A stretch of DNA of 64,000 nucleotides from Owenia fusiformis (Eukaryota; Annelida; Polychaeta; Sabellida; Oweniidae), in assembly GCA_903813345.2 (NCBI GenBank), contig CAIIXF020000001.1, positions 28,261,915-28,325,914 on the forward strand, in the 5' to 3' direction. Numbering within the stretch: position 1 is the first letter of the stretch; every line of letters begins with the position of its first letter. The notes beneath the pieces were generated by a model. That model saw nothing but the letters and a program-made list of their open reading frames with translations. It did not search any database and had not been told where the DNA came from. Shown here piece after piece: positions 48,077 through 59,650 of this stretch. The translations under genes were made by a program, and so were the position numbers.

Positions 48077-49229
48077 CAATGGTTTTAAAAGTCATATTCG
48101 ATCATTTTGAGTTGTTTTTTTTAAATTTTGATTTTTTATTGATTGATCACTGTTCACTGGGCAATAATTTCCCATGGGATAAATGGACAATCTTATGGTT
48201 TTGAAAAATATCAATTATATCTACTCATGGATATCAATATCATCTCATGCATATAAATAATATTTTTCCAAAACCAGAGAATATTCCTACATGTCCTATA
48301 CTATCTGATATTTTTGAAGGAATATGTGTGTGTTAAATCTATAGAAGTACTTATTTCCATATAAAGATGAACTTTTAGAGTTATTTTAGGTCCATCTATG
48401 AATTATGGGGGATTTCCTCCTTTTGTCATGTTCAGAATGTTTCAATTTGAGACATTTTATGACAGTTGAAGAACTGTCTATACATACAATCATGGAAGCA
48501 GGAGCAGGTAAATATTAGTGTAGATTATGCAAATAAGTCTAAGTATAGATAAACATGTCAAGTTATTAATGGTAAGAGTTCTAGGAGTCCCTAGGTAACG
48601 AATATAAGCTCAATCACCTATTATGTACAGATGGCATAATAAATTACATAAACAATGTATGGTATTTAGTTTTATCTCAGAGTTGTCTGTCTGTTTTTAT
48701 ACCTTTCATTCATATTTTGTTGATATTATTTGTTAAGTGCATTTCTGTTTAAAGTATAAAATGTATACCATTGGAATATTTTACGGATGGTTTTATCAAA
48801 TACTATTGTTTTTCAGTTGTGTATAACAGGATAAAATAAGAGCTAAGGTTAATGACATTGTACTAAGCAAGCCAATTAGGGATACAATTGAATTTTTACA
48901 AAATAGGCAACCGTCATGTCATAGTTTGTTACTGACGGTAGATATAGATTTAAGTTATAATTAACAATACATGTTCGGGGACGAGTTTTTAAAGGTGGGA
49001 GTGATGTGATGTCCTCTATAAAATGGCTGTAGACATGGAGTGCTTGAGACAAGAGTGGGATGGCATGCTTTGAATATTTATGAGACTACAACACAACAGG
49101 AGTGTTTGTTTTCCATCCGTAATTGACTTCAAGAGTTCACATTTGCCTTTCATATGCTTATTTGGAAAACAATACAAATGCAGATTTGTTCAGATATTTA
49201 TCTCAAAGCCTTTATTAAAGTTTAAGGGT

Positions 49230-49271
49230 CATCTCATCATGTGATCTTGTAAGTGAAGATCACATGAGATG
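49230..49271. other. Hairpin with 16-bp stem
   Basis: CATCTCATCATGTGATCTT pairs with AAGATCACATGAGATG around a GTAAGTG loop, leaving a three-base bulge. It is too short for a typical microRNA precursor without flanking extension. Confidence 0.5.
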
Positions 49272-50350
49272 CAAGGAAAATACAGAATTGTTACACATGT
49301 CCCCTCCTTTAAAAGTTACATCCACGTAATTGGATTATATTAACATCTTGTTCGGAAAATACATGAATTATTTATATACTGAATCTGCATACATATTTGT
49401 TTATTAGGTGACATAAGTTGTATACAAGATATTTGATTTCTCTGAGATTGCATGTTTTCTTTGCCTTAATTTTCAAACATCTATGCATATTTTATAAGTA
49501 TCAGCATAAAGTGTGAAGAAAAAGCGATAGATTTAATGAATTATGGATTGCATGAACTTAAAATTAGTATCCCATATTTAGTTTCTTTGTGGCATTTTCT
49601 CAGCACGTATGATTGAAGATATATGGAATTTGAATCTTCAGAACGTTCAGTGTGTAATTGCAAATAAAAAAACTATTTAAATGCATATCAAGCGGCAATC
49701 AATAGATATCTGTAATGTGCAAGAAATTAACACTTCCAAGAATGCTTGCAGAGTACAGTATGTGTGAAACATTGTAAAAGGATAAATATTTTATACTCTT
49801 TAAATATTTACTTAATTCTAGATAATTGAAAACATACAAAGCCAAATGGAGCTACAAAAATTCAATACACTTTAGGTGCTAACTTACTAGTAATGAATAA
49901 AGCTTTTCGATTTTTATTTTTCATTTACTTAGGTTTGCTTCATATGCTTAAAAGCCTCAAATTGATAAACTTTGTTTGATATGATGCTACGAAGCATGAC
50001 CATTGTTGTTTGTATGTTTATATTGAGGTCATGTGATACATTATATAAGAACCTAATAACTATTAATACAAACAACATTGTAAAATATCCATGTAATAAA
50101 TTATCATGAAAAGTGGAATATTATTTCTTGTATACGAATAGATAATACATTTTATGTTATAGATGGTATAACTGTCAAACTCAAAAAGTCAGATAACAGA
50201 GTCAATAAAATAAATATATTTTATAAAAACTGATCCACTAAATCAATTAGTTATTCAAGTTTAAGGAAATGTTTTGGATGTCTACAATGTTATGCGACCA
50301 AACCTAGCTACCTGGTATTAAAACATGTACAAATAATCTAAATACGAAAT

Positions 50351-50573
50351 CAGGGCTCTCACCAGGAAATATTTAACATCTTCAGAATAACCGTTCAATC
50401 AGGATAAATCATATTTATGTTATGTTTTATCCTTTTATTACATGCTATTATTGTATATTCAGTCAAGTTTAGACTTTGGAAACATGCAGTCATGATTTGC
50501 CAATATAGGGTGTGGAGGGAGCTAAATAGAGTGTGGTGCTGCGCCACAGTCTAAAAGCCTGGCGAGAGCCCTG
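50351..50573. mobile_element. 223-bp MITE with CAGGGCTCTCRCCAGG ends
   Basis: CAGGGCTCTCACCAGG at the left and CCTGGCGAGAGCCCTG at the right are 16-bp inverted repeats with one mismatch. The direct repeat GAAAT abuts both ends (50346-50350, 50574-50578). The terminus is hAT-like, but hAT duplications are normally 8 bp, so the class is open. It contains GTGGTGCTGCGCCAC, a word also seen at 37460. Confidence 0.75.
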
Positions 50574-51266
50574 GAAATGTATGCATATTTGTGGTGACCT
50601 AAGAGGGTCTCTGCTGTCAGTTAATGGCTTCCATTTGGCCATAATATATTTATATCAATATTCCTAATATATTCAAAATCAATATTCCTCCAAATATTCC
50701 CCATTATTTTTTCATCATTTTGGGATTTGGAAAAGTATACCCTAAAACCAATTATTGAAATATCTCTTAGATGGATTATTGCCCTTTTAGCGGAATAACT
50801 AGTGCATGCTGGGTATTTATACAATCACCATGGGGATGAAAAAAGCCCAGGATGTATTCATGGGGAAAATTATGCAAAAAGCAAAAGAACTGATTTCTGT
50901 AGGGAACTGCATAATGGATGCTTGTTATTTGCAAATCCTGTATGACGAAGTAGAACTTGAATGTAAGTAAAGCGTAATGAAAGCCAAATAGACAGCTCTA
51001 GCAATCCTCAAATAGTCTAAAATATCATTAGACCGTTTGTATGCTTTGAGAATTGATGGGATTATGCTTGCTGTATGCATAGCTAATTGATTACATTACT
51101 TCAAATCTAAACTGTAGAAATAAGGCCTGACAGGAGCAACAACCAGACTTTAAAGTTCAAAGTAAGAAAACATAAGTAAATGATTAGTTAATTTCCTTAT
51201 GAAAATATTTTCATTTCTTGTTACTAATGACCATACGTGATCATTGTCACCTTTTGATGTGGTATA

Positions 51267-51572
51267 CTGTACTCCTGGTATTTTTCGCATGCGATTTAGT
51301 TTCGCGATTGTGTTAAAATCGTTGCGAAATTCGCCAATTAAAGGCTGAGGTGCAACATGCCGTTGACTAAGATCTAGAAATTGTAAATCTTATCCAAATA
51401 TGACATTGGGTAGGTGTAATTGATGTAGATGGGGTAAATTAGCTTACAGAGTTTGAGGATTCAGAAAATAATGGAATTTAAACTTTTGAAATATATAAAA
51501 TTTATGGCAGTGAAATTGGGCTTTTCTCAAAATTCGCACAATTAAAACTCGCGAAATAAACCGGGAGTACAG
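51267..51572. mobile_element. 306-bp MITE with CTGTACTCCYGG ends
   Basis: CTGTACTCCTGGTATTTTTC on the left and GCGAAATAAACCGGGAGTAC-AG on the right are ~22-bp imperfect inverted repeats. TTTCGC/GCGAAA words recur inside. A fragment of the right end is at 16640. There is no coding frame. Confidence 0.75.
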
Positions 51573-52406
51573 TTTATGATTCTATGGTAGCAGAAGAAAA
51601 TTAAAGAGCATCTTTAGTGTATGTACTATAGGAGTACTAATTACAGAAAACCCAAAGATCAATCCACATTTTACCAAATAGATCATTTAGTGTAATTACT
51701 TTTTCAAATGATGCTATTTCCGGAATGCGCATCTTGTAGTTTCACTTGATGGTTTAGAAAAATGATGCTTTCCCCAAATCCAATCAAGGTCTGAAGAACT
51801 CGAGACATTAGAATTCTTATTTCAATGAATGTCTGTCAGATGCAGTCGTTTTGACAATATCTAAATGCCCTCTTATTAAATACCCAAAATCTTGAGATAT
51901 TATCCTTAGAAGAGAAACAAAAGAAATGGTCATTTGCAATCATTCTTGGAATCATTCTAGTATTAAAGCCCCTCCCTGGTTGAATCCTAACAGCTCAAAC
52001 TTGAAATCTGTTATTTAACAATCAACAACAAATTTTTGTTAGGTTGATACTATTTTTAAAGGATGCCATGTGCCTTTGACAATCCCTTCAACAATTAGAG
52101 TTAGCAACAATGGGTCCCACTTTAATCTATTTTCCTACATTTAACTAGATTTGCTGACAAACTGAATTAGCGTAATTTTATCAAACAATATCAGTTCACT
52201 GCCTCGAATGAATTCATTTTGTATTTGTGTCAGATGCTGAAAAGGTTCTTCATAGATTTAGGCTTTCACTTTTTTTACGAAAATTATATGAAAGAAAAGG
52301 ATCAATACTGCCATTTTGGAACAGCTATATATATTATAAGTAGATCTTAAAGGGGAAGTAGGTGTAACCTGGTAACCTCCATATCCTGAATATTGAAAGG
52401 AATATA

Positions 52407-52591
52407 CAGTAAAACCTTTTTAATCCGAGCACCACTGGAACCAGCCTAAAGTGTTCATATTAGCAGGTGTTCACTTTTTAAGGTATTTTATATATAGGAG
52501 TCAATGTGAAATTACAAATGGGACAGAGAAAACATGTTCACATTGAGGGGTGTTTGAATTAGAGGGGTGTTCAGATATACAGGTTTCACTG
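52407..52591. mobile_element. CAGTAAAAC-type MITE, copy 5 (clearest ends)
   Basis: Starts CAGTAAAACC after TA and ends GGTTTCACTG before TA, with GTGTTCATATTAGCAGGTGT and GAGGGGTGTTCAGATATACA inside. Length 185 bp. This copy best shows the inverted ends and TA target. Confidence 0.7.
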
Positions 52592-53084
52592 TATTTTAGG
52601 CCTTGGTTTGAAGAAAAATATTTTGTGTCTGGTTAAAGGCATTACATCAAATTCTTGGAAAGGGTACTGTGGTAGGTCCATGAGGTCTTGAACTCTGAAA
52701 TATGGTCCGAAGGAAAACAATATTTTGATATGGGGAAAAAATTCTGGTTCCAGCTGTTTCCAGATACATTGCTGGAGATTTTTTCATCAAGATTTAATGT
52801 TTGCCTTAATGCTTAATATAGTTTAAAATAGTTATCTATTTACAATTCATATTTAAAATTTAGTTTTGGTTTGATTTGATTTTCAAAGTCACACTCCTAT
52901 AAGGATCATCATATATTTGGATAATGTTGTTTAAAAATGTTTTATTCTAAACTGGTATAAAAAACTTAAGTAAGACCTACTGACCTAATGGAACTAGAAA
53001 AACAGCAACTCCACGGAGTAGCAAATCCCACCGAACAAAACATGTTTTGATAAAAAAAATTGAGCCAAATTCATTCACTGGTAT

Positions 53085-54345
53085 TTGAATTATCAAAGAT
53101 TATGTCTTTATGAAACATGGTTACCATTTTGAAATTCAGCTGTCATCTTTAGATTTCTTCTTTAGCAGAGAATGTCCTTCCAATGGTATCTGGGTTATCA
53201 AAGATTACTTTTTTTAATGAAAAATGGCAGCCATTTTGAAATTCAGCTATGGCCTTTGAAATTTCTTCTGAAGCAGATCTCCTTTTTCCCTAAACATCAG
53301 CATATAAAATTGGAACCAAATACATCCATCCACTAGTATTTGAGTTATCATTACTTACGTTTTTTTACGAAAAATGGCGGCCATTTTGAAATTCAGTGGC
53401 CATCTTGAAAATTTATTTTTGAGCAGAACTTCTTTGTCTCTAGGCATCAGCATATAGAATTTGAACCAAATCCGTCAACTGGTATTTTTTGAGTTATCAA
53501 AGGTTACGTTCTTTTATGAAAAATGGCGGCCATTTTGAAATTTAGCTACCACCTTGAAAATCCTTTCTCAAGCAGAGCTGCTATGTCCCTTGGCATCATC
53601 ATGTAAAATTTGAACCAAATCCATTCAATGGTAATTGAGCTATCAAAGATAATGTTTTTTTATGAAAAATGGCCGCCATTTTGAAATTTAGCTGCCATCT
53701 TGAAAATCCTTTCTTGAGCAGAGCTCCTATGTCCCTAGGCATCAGCATCTAAAATTTAAACCAAATCCATTCAATGGTATTTGAGTTATCAAAGATAAAA
53801 AATTTTTACGAAAAATGGCCGCCATTTTGAAATTTAGCTGCCATCTTGAAAATCCTTTCTCGAGCAGAGCTCCTATGTCCCTAGGCATCAGCATCTAAAA
53901 TTTGAACCAAATCCATTCAATGGTCTTTTAGTTATCAAAGATAGCGTTTTTTTTACGAAAAATGGCCGCCATTTTGAAATTTGGTGGCCATCTTGAATAT
54001 GTCTTCTTGAGCAGGGCTGCTTTGTACCAATGCAACAGCCTATAAAATTTGAACCAAATCCATCCACTAGTATTTGAGTTATTAAAGATTATATTTTTTC
54101 CGAAAAATGGCCGCCATTTTGAAATTTGGTGGCCATCTTGAAAATGTCTTCTTGAGCAAGGCTGCTTTGTACCAAGGCAAAAGCCTATAAAATTTGAACC
54201 AAATCCATCCACTAGTATTTGAGTTATTAAAGATTATATTTTTTCCGAAAAATGGCCGCCATTTTGAATTAAGCGGCCATATTGAAAATTCCTTCTCGAG
54301 CAGAGGTCCTACACCCGTAAGGCATAAGCCCATAAAATTTGAATG
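53085..54345 (+). repeat. ~146-bp satellite array, nine units
   Basis: The anchor phrase CCATTTTGAAATT recurs at 53124, 53231, 53381, 53530, 53676, 53822, 53969, 54114 and 54259. Steps are 145-150 bases, except the first at 107. Each unit contains AATTTGAACCAAATCCATYC, TTTGAGTTATCAAAGATTA, AAAAATGGCCGCCATTTTGA and GAGCAGAGCTCCTATGTCCC. The later units are closest to each other. Minus-strand open frames over 53928-54333 are translated satellite. Confidence 0.93.
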
Positions 54346-54384
54346 AAATCCGTCAACCGGTATTTGAGTTATTGCCCGGACACA

Positions 54385-54436
54385 CGAACGGACGGACGGA
54401 CGGACGAACGGACGGACGAACGGACGGACGGACGGC
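54385..54436 (+). repeat. (GGAC)n/(GAAC) microsatellite inside the element
   Basis: Consecutive ACGGACGGACGAACGGACGG words run for about 50 bases beside the right end of the element at 53026. The mirror CCGTCCGTC tract in the copy at 30653 shows that it belongs to the family and is not a random slippage tract. Confidence 0.85.
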
Positions 54437-54477
54437 TTTTCTATATCCCCCTCGAACTTCGTTCGGTGGGATAATAA

Positions 54478-54835
54478 AGAAGCAAGCTGATTAAGAAGGC
54501 CAAGTGGAATGGAGAAGGTAACTGACTAGGGTAGACTAAGTGGAATGAGGAAGCTAACTGATTAAGGTAGACCAAGTGGAATGAAAAAGCTAACTGATTA
54601 GGATCTGAGGATAGGCCAAGTGGAATGAAGAAGGTAACTGATACAGGTAGGCCAAGTGGAATGGAGAAGGTAACTGATTAAGGTAGACTAAGTAAAATGA
54701 AAAAGCTAACTAGTTCGGGTTGACTATGTGAAAAGAAGAAGCTAGCTGATTAAGGCAGACCAAGTGGAGTGAAAAGGCTAACTGATTAGGATAGGCCAAG
54801 TGGAATGAAGAAGCTTTTTTATTAAGGTAGATACC
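54478..54835 (+). repeat. ~35-bp minisatellite, about 10 copies
   Basis: The unit is CTAACTGATTAAGGTAGACC-AAGTGGAATGAAGAAG. It starts directly beyond the right end of the Helentron-like element. A lone relic unit (TTGGAATAAAGAAGCTAGCT) is at 55207. Confidence 0.9.
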
Positions 54836-56914
54836 TATATAGCTGAATAAATAGATGTCAGCACTTATTTTAGTTGTTTTGGTTGGGCCAGACTGCCATA
54901 GGGTTCAATGTTAAAAACATGCAATAGTCATTAATTTCATGATTTATCAAAATGTGTTTGATTAATCTGTTTAAAACTCGAAGAGCGATACATATTGTGA
55001 TTAATCATAAAAAGTTTGGTTGTTGAACAAATAAATCAAGTTTAAAGAATTTTAACAGAGCATCAAGGTATAATTGTGAAAAAAAATTCACTGAATTCAA
55101 ATATGCTATTAATAAGAACGAAAAGTTCAGTCATTAGAGGTTTAATATGCAAATCTTTTAAATTCTCACAAATGAGAATTCAAAGCTATATATAGAAACT
55201 CCTCTATTGGAATAAAGAAGCTAGCTATCGGGTACTGTCGTGTGTGGGTTATAATACTGACAAATCGTTCAAAAGTCATTCCACCTTTTTTCTATGAAAA
55301 CATGAAAAATCACTGCATGCCAAATCAGTGTTTATATTAATCAATGCTTTATAAGTCTTCATTCTTGATTGCGCATTGTTTATGAATGGTCTCATTAGTG
55401 TCAGGACCTATAACATAAAGCTTTAATCTGTTTATATCAATGACAGGGACCTCTTGATGAGCTATTCTAGGCTTAATTTTACTGCATCATAAATAACCAG
55501 CAAGAAAGGACCCCATCATTCATATTTTTTTCTTTGCTCAGAATTATTTTGCAGTTTAGTTCTGAATGCATTATTGATAGAGTGTAGTTATATACTCTTG
55601 TACTTTTGATTCATAATATCTTCGGTAGAATTAGATAAGTAAAAATTATTTTTTCAACTGTTTTGACAGACAACCTGTCAGTAGGCTATCCTTAACAAAA
55701 GCTCTATTACAACTACATTACATAAGCGAGGATGTTTCTTTATATAGTAGTTAGAAAATTCCATTTTCTGCCTACTGTACTAGCTAGCATTACATTTAGA
55801 ATTGTACTAAGATCTGTATTAAAATTGTAAAATCATGTATTAAAGACAGAGGTTATTGTGACCTATTGATGTATATTTCAGGTAAAACTATTTATAAATG
55901 TCCACATATTGGACAAATTTGAGTGACACAGTGACAACAGATATGTTTTTGACAGCATTACATTAACTTATATTTTTTGACATCAAATTTCAAATGGCGC
56001 AACACAACTATGACACCCTTCGGTCATGTCAGTGTGAAAATTGAAGAAGATATAATCTGTTAAAAGTAACGTAATGCACATATAAGAGTTACAATATGGA
56101 GAATTTTAATTATGTAATTCATGTCCTCAACCTAAATTACTCACATGTCTTGATGAGCTACAGTTTCAAAAGCCACCACCAGTCTTCTTCAGACTCCATT
56201 AAGACAAGTGTTGAAGACAAATGAATACATGATTAAGATGAACAATATCAACCATAAGAAGTTATTTTTTATTAGTATGTCGAATTGTTTATTCATTTGA
56301 CTGACAGCCTGTAGGAACTCTATAATCTCTTTGGCTCCAGTAGCTGAGGTTCACTGTCTGTTGTTCCTTCCTGATGGGCATAAGGGCATCAATATGGCAC
56401 ATGGATACCTCATACATATATTATATGACATAACTTAAAATTATGTTTAGTTGTTCATTTACATGACTTTTCCTTGAATATTTTATATAGATCATTGGAA
56501 AGTTAATTGTTTTTTTTGTAATATTTTTTTTGTACATTATACATTTAGCAGTTTAGCAACCTTCAGTTAATTGTTAAAAAATGGAGATATTTTGAAAGTC
56601 AGGATACATACTAGTTATTCTCACAATGAAACAAAGGGTTTACAGGTGAAATTCTTCATTAAGGCCCAGAATACCCATTGGTATTTTAAAAACTGGAAGC
56701 AAATTTCTGCAAAATACTCCAATCATTTGAATATGATTGATGCATGAAAGAATTATTTTCTCTTATTTAGAACACCCATAGGCATTTAACTCATTAGACT
56801 GAAAATTGCTGGATTAAAAAGTCAATCTATCTGTCTGTCTATGGTTTATTTATTTTGACATTTGTATGAAGTTCAATGTGCCTTTAAACTGAAACTAACA
56901 TACCTAATGCTAAT
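54836..56914. other. No gene seen
   Basis: AT-rich, no repeats of the described families, no defensible open frames or RNA genes. Confidence 0.55.
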
Positions 56915-57200
56915 AGATTGGATGCAAGTAGAAATAATCTTGATTTACATCATTTAGAATTAAAAATTCAGTCAAAGTGGTATCAATATTTGAAATCTAC
57001 ATATAAAATTATATCTAGAAATGTGGTTTCAAAAATTGTTTATCAACTTTGAAAATTTAATTTTCTTTGAAAATGTGACTTCTAGGTCAGGTAGATTCCC
57101 CATAGACCCCATGTTATAAAATCACAAAAAGTGGAATATCTTTTCTTGTATTGGACAGATAACATTTAATTTTTGTAGATGTTTATGTCATTGGCACAGG
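56915..57200 (+). mobile_element. ~400-bp dispersed element, copy 2 (3'-truncated)
   Basis: Begins AATAGATTGGATGCAAGTAG and keeps the family blocks through CCCCATAGACCCCATGTTAT and TATTGGACAGATAACATTT, then loses the right part. It lies only ~150 bases from copy 3 in the same orientation. Confidence 0.75.
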
Positions 57201-57283
57201 TGTTTACTAAGATATTTTCTTTATTCCTTTTGGAATAATGGAGTTTAATTTCTGAAGTGCATTGGACAAAAATTCCAAACTGA

Positions 57284-57338
57284 AATTTGACAGATTTTTA
57301 ATTTGGCGGATTTTCTGAATCCGCCAATCTGTCAAATT
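57284..57338. other. Hairpin with GACAGAT/TGGCGGATT stem
   Basis: AATTTGACAGAT, a 7-8 base bulge and TTGGCGGATT pair with AATCCGCCAATCTGTCAAATT across a TTCTG turn. Similar words (AATCTGCCAAATTAAAGC) occur near 59350 and 59545, so it may be an element terminus rather than an RNA gene. Confidence 0.5.
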
Positions 57339-57351
57339 AAAACGGGAGCCA

Positions 57352-57799
57352 AATAGACTACATGCGAGTAGAAAGAATCTTGATTTACGTCATTAATATT
57401 CAAAATTCAGTCAAAGCGGTCATATTTGAATTTTCATATTTGAAATCTGCATGTAAATGTACATCTAGAAATATGGTTTCGAAAATTGTCTATCAACTTT
57501 GAAAATTTAATTTTTTGGAAAATGTGATTTCTTGTTCGGGTTGATTCCTCATAGACCCCATGTTAGAAAATCACAAAAAGTGAATTATCTTTTCTTGTAT
57601 TGGACAGATAACATTTTCTTTTACTGGACATATTTTAATTTGCATAACTATTAGATACATAAGGGTTATATGAAAATTGAACCACGCAAATAGATGTAAT
57701 TTAAGTTAAAGGGAACTTTCTACTATACCCGCCATGCTATCTGACCCGAACGAGCCACCTGGTGGTGAATCTGGTAACTACCTACTCGCATCTGCGTTA
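57352..57799 (+). mobile_element. ~450-bp dispersed element, copy 3 (both ends)
   Basis: The left end AATAGACTACATGCGAGTAG mirrors the right end CTACTCGCATCTGCGTTATT near 57780, an imperfect 20-bp inverted repeat whose inner 10 bases match exactly. The body matches copies 1 and 2; the right end adds TCTGACCCGAACGAGCCACC-TGGTGGTGAATCTGG. A similar TCTGACCCGG...TTGTGGTGGAACTG stretch at 21870 may be a relic of the same end. A DNA transposon derivative is likely. Confidence 0.7.
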
Positions 57800-58044
57800 T
57801 TAAGTGTATCTACAGTATTCAGGTATGTTAGTCTCAGCTTAAAGTATTCTACCATCGTTGCTTGCATCAATGATGAATTAGTTATGCCCACTGGCTGAAA
57901 TACCAACACAATCAGAAAAACTAAAAGATAAATTGCTGAATGATGCTTCTGCACATATTTGATATACCCTATATTTAATGTAATCCAGGGAATGCAATTT
58001 GGCAATGAGACAAATTCTGAAGTGTAAATACTTAAAAGTTGTTA

Positions 58045-58124
58045 CAGGGTGTCCATTAAGTATCTTTACAGCTACAATATGAAGTCTGTATACAGTGTAA
58101 AGAGTCCACTTTATGGCCACCCAG
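58045..58124. mobile_element. 80-bp mariner-type mini-MITE
   Basis: With TA on both sides, the ends CAGGGTGTCCATTAAG and CTTTATGGCCACCCAG are inverted with three mismatches. CAGGGTGTCC is a widespread Tc1/mariner terminus. No room for coding. Confidence 0.6.
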
Positions 58125-58974
58125 TATATCTAAATACTTCTTTGTTATTTCCTAAACAATCCACTTATTGTCATACTTATTTTGGTTTTAAAATAGTTTT
58201 TAAAATATTGACAATTATCCTACTTGGAGCTGCCATATTGAATTCATGATTTCAAAATGGTGACAAATTAGAAAATATAAAATTCACTAAAAATTTCTGT
58301 AGGACTGATTCAATTGCTCTGGTAGGCTTAACTCTAGAAAAATTAGCACATCATTAACTTCCATGGAAAATGGACATTCTTTCTCCATATGCACATGTTC
58401 TTCTTAGTACAGTATCTGCCATTTATTTCAAGTAATGCTAAACTAAATGTGGCATGTCATTTTTAATTGAAAGTAGGTTATATTTGGCTTCCCTTTATGC
58501 ACCAACTCCTTGAGAATAAATCTCTCCAGCTCTTGCTTCCCCTTGGAATATGTAAATAATGAAATATTACCACAACTGTATCAATTAATGACCAGAAAGC
58601 ACAAAGGGCAACATTTTAAAAATGAAAAATTTCTTATTTTCACATTGTCTGCATGCTAATGGCATGAATGGGATTTTATTTGTTTAGAAAGAAGTGGCAG
58701 CTACTGACACTGTTAAGGTACATACAAATATAGGTCTACCATTATATTATTGATAGCTATGGTAATGTGCTCTTGGGCACATAAGATGAGTCAGTCATGT
58801 CAGTATTTTATAAAAAATAAGACTCATCATCATAATATTAGATATGTCAGAATTTCTGAATATGAATGAAATGACATTTTTATTTAATACCATTATAAAT
58901 TTTGTTAATTTATGATTGCAGTATATTCTGTCATGTGTGATTCATTCTGATTCTTATGTTCATTCTGTTCTTAC

Positions 58975-59105
58975 TCCTCAATTTTCATCTTCATCTCCTT
59001 CATTTCTTCTTCCTCGTTCTCATCTCACTCCTTCTTGATCCTCATTTTCCTCTTTTTCTTTCTCTTCTCTTGTCATCTGCTTTTTCCTCCTCCCCTCTTT
59101 GTCTT
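58975..59105 (+). repeat. Polypyrimidine tract (~130 bp)
   Basis: The plus strand is almost entirely C and T (TCTTCATCTCCTTCATTTCT and onward) across about 130 bases. Such homopyrimidine tracts can adopt triplex structures. No gene beside it is recognisable, so a splice-related role is unsupported. Confidence 0.75.
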
Positions 59106-59298
59106 ACATATTGTGTTGATATTAATTTGGTGATTTAAGTTTGTTTTTCGGCAATTTAGCAATATCAGCAACTTTCTAATTTGGTGGATTTAAGTAGGCA
59201 TAAACAAACCATGGACTAACTTTCAGATAGCCAATATCATAACAGAACATATCTGTAACAAAGAACACATATTATTTAGGCCATATGTAAGCTCCCTC

Positions 59299-59650
59299 GG
59301 ATTATCTGTTTTACAATAAGTTTTACTTCCAAGGATTTTTATGTCATTTCAATCTGCCAAATTAAAGCTGGTGCCATATCAAGAAAAAATACAGTCTGAT
59401 ATAGTATTTCAATGTGTATTGAATGATAGTTCTAGAAGTTCTATGACTTTTTTCGGAACATGGAATAATAAATAATAAAAGGATAATCTGTTTTACAATT
59501 GTCAGATAACTTTTATTCCCAAGGCTTTTCATTTCATTTTAATCCAGTGTCAAATTAAACCTAGTGCTTTATTAAGAAATACTGTCTTAACTGCTTATAG
59601 TATTTCAATGTGAATTGAATGATAATTTCTATGAATTTTTAGGAACAAAA
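59299..59650 (+). repeat. ~180-bp diverged tandem duplication
   Basis: AT(T/A)ATCTGTTTTACAAT, TTCCAAGGATTTTTATGTCA against TCCCAAGGCTTTTCATTTCA, and TAGTATTTCAATGTG(T/A)ATTGAATGATA recur 182 bases apart. The copies have diverged considerably. Confidence 0.8.

Larger units (their letters stand above)
44341..50350. other. Long gene-free stretch; possible regulatory DNA near 45-46 kb
   Basis: No repeats of the listed families. The part 45000-46100 has mixed composition, less simple than its surroundings, and contains the X-box palindrome at 45890. Hairpins occur at 48051-48076, 48196-48276 and 49230-49271. An open frame of 90 codons at 46763-47035 ends in a hydrophobic stretch but shows no other gene evidence. 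Confidence 0.45.
53026..54471 (+). mobile_element. TCCCACCGAAC (Helentron/pearl-like) element, copy 2, 1446 bp
   Basis: The ends TCCCACCGAAC (53026-53036) and GTTCGGTGGGA (54461-54471) are exact 11-bp inverted repeats. Just outside the left end is a hairpin, ACTCCACGGAGT. Inside are about nine ~146-bp tandem units and, near the right end, a (GGAC)n tract. This is the layout of Helentron-associated elements such as oyster 'pearl': subterminal inverted repeats, tandem core, hairpin, no terminal inverted repeats and no protein. Orientation is opposite to copy 1. The family name is an inference. Confidence 0.7.

Noticed and set aside
49230-49271. microRNA precursor
   Set aside because: The stem is only ~16 bp with a bulge and a short loop; no known mature microRNA seed was recognised.
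53928-54333. Minus-strand frames of 83 and 94 codons with repeated FKMAAIFRKK-like peptides
   Set aside because: They are translated ~146-bp satellite units inside the Helentron-like element, not a gene.
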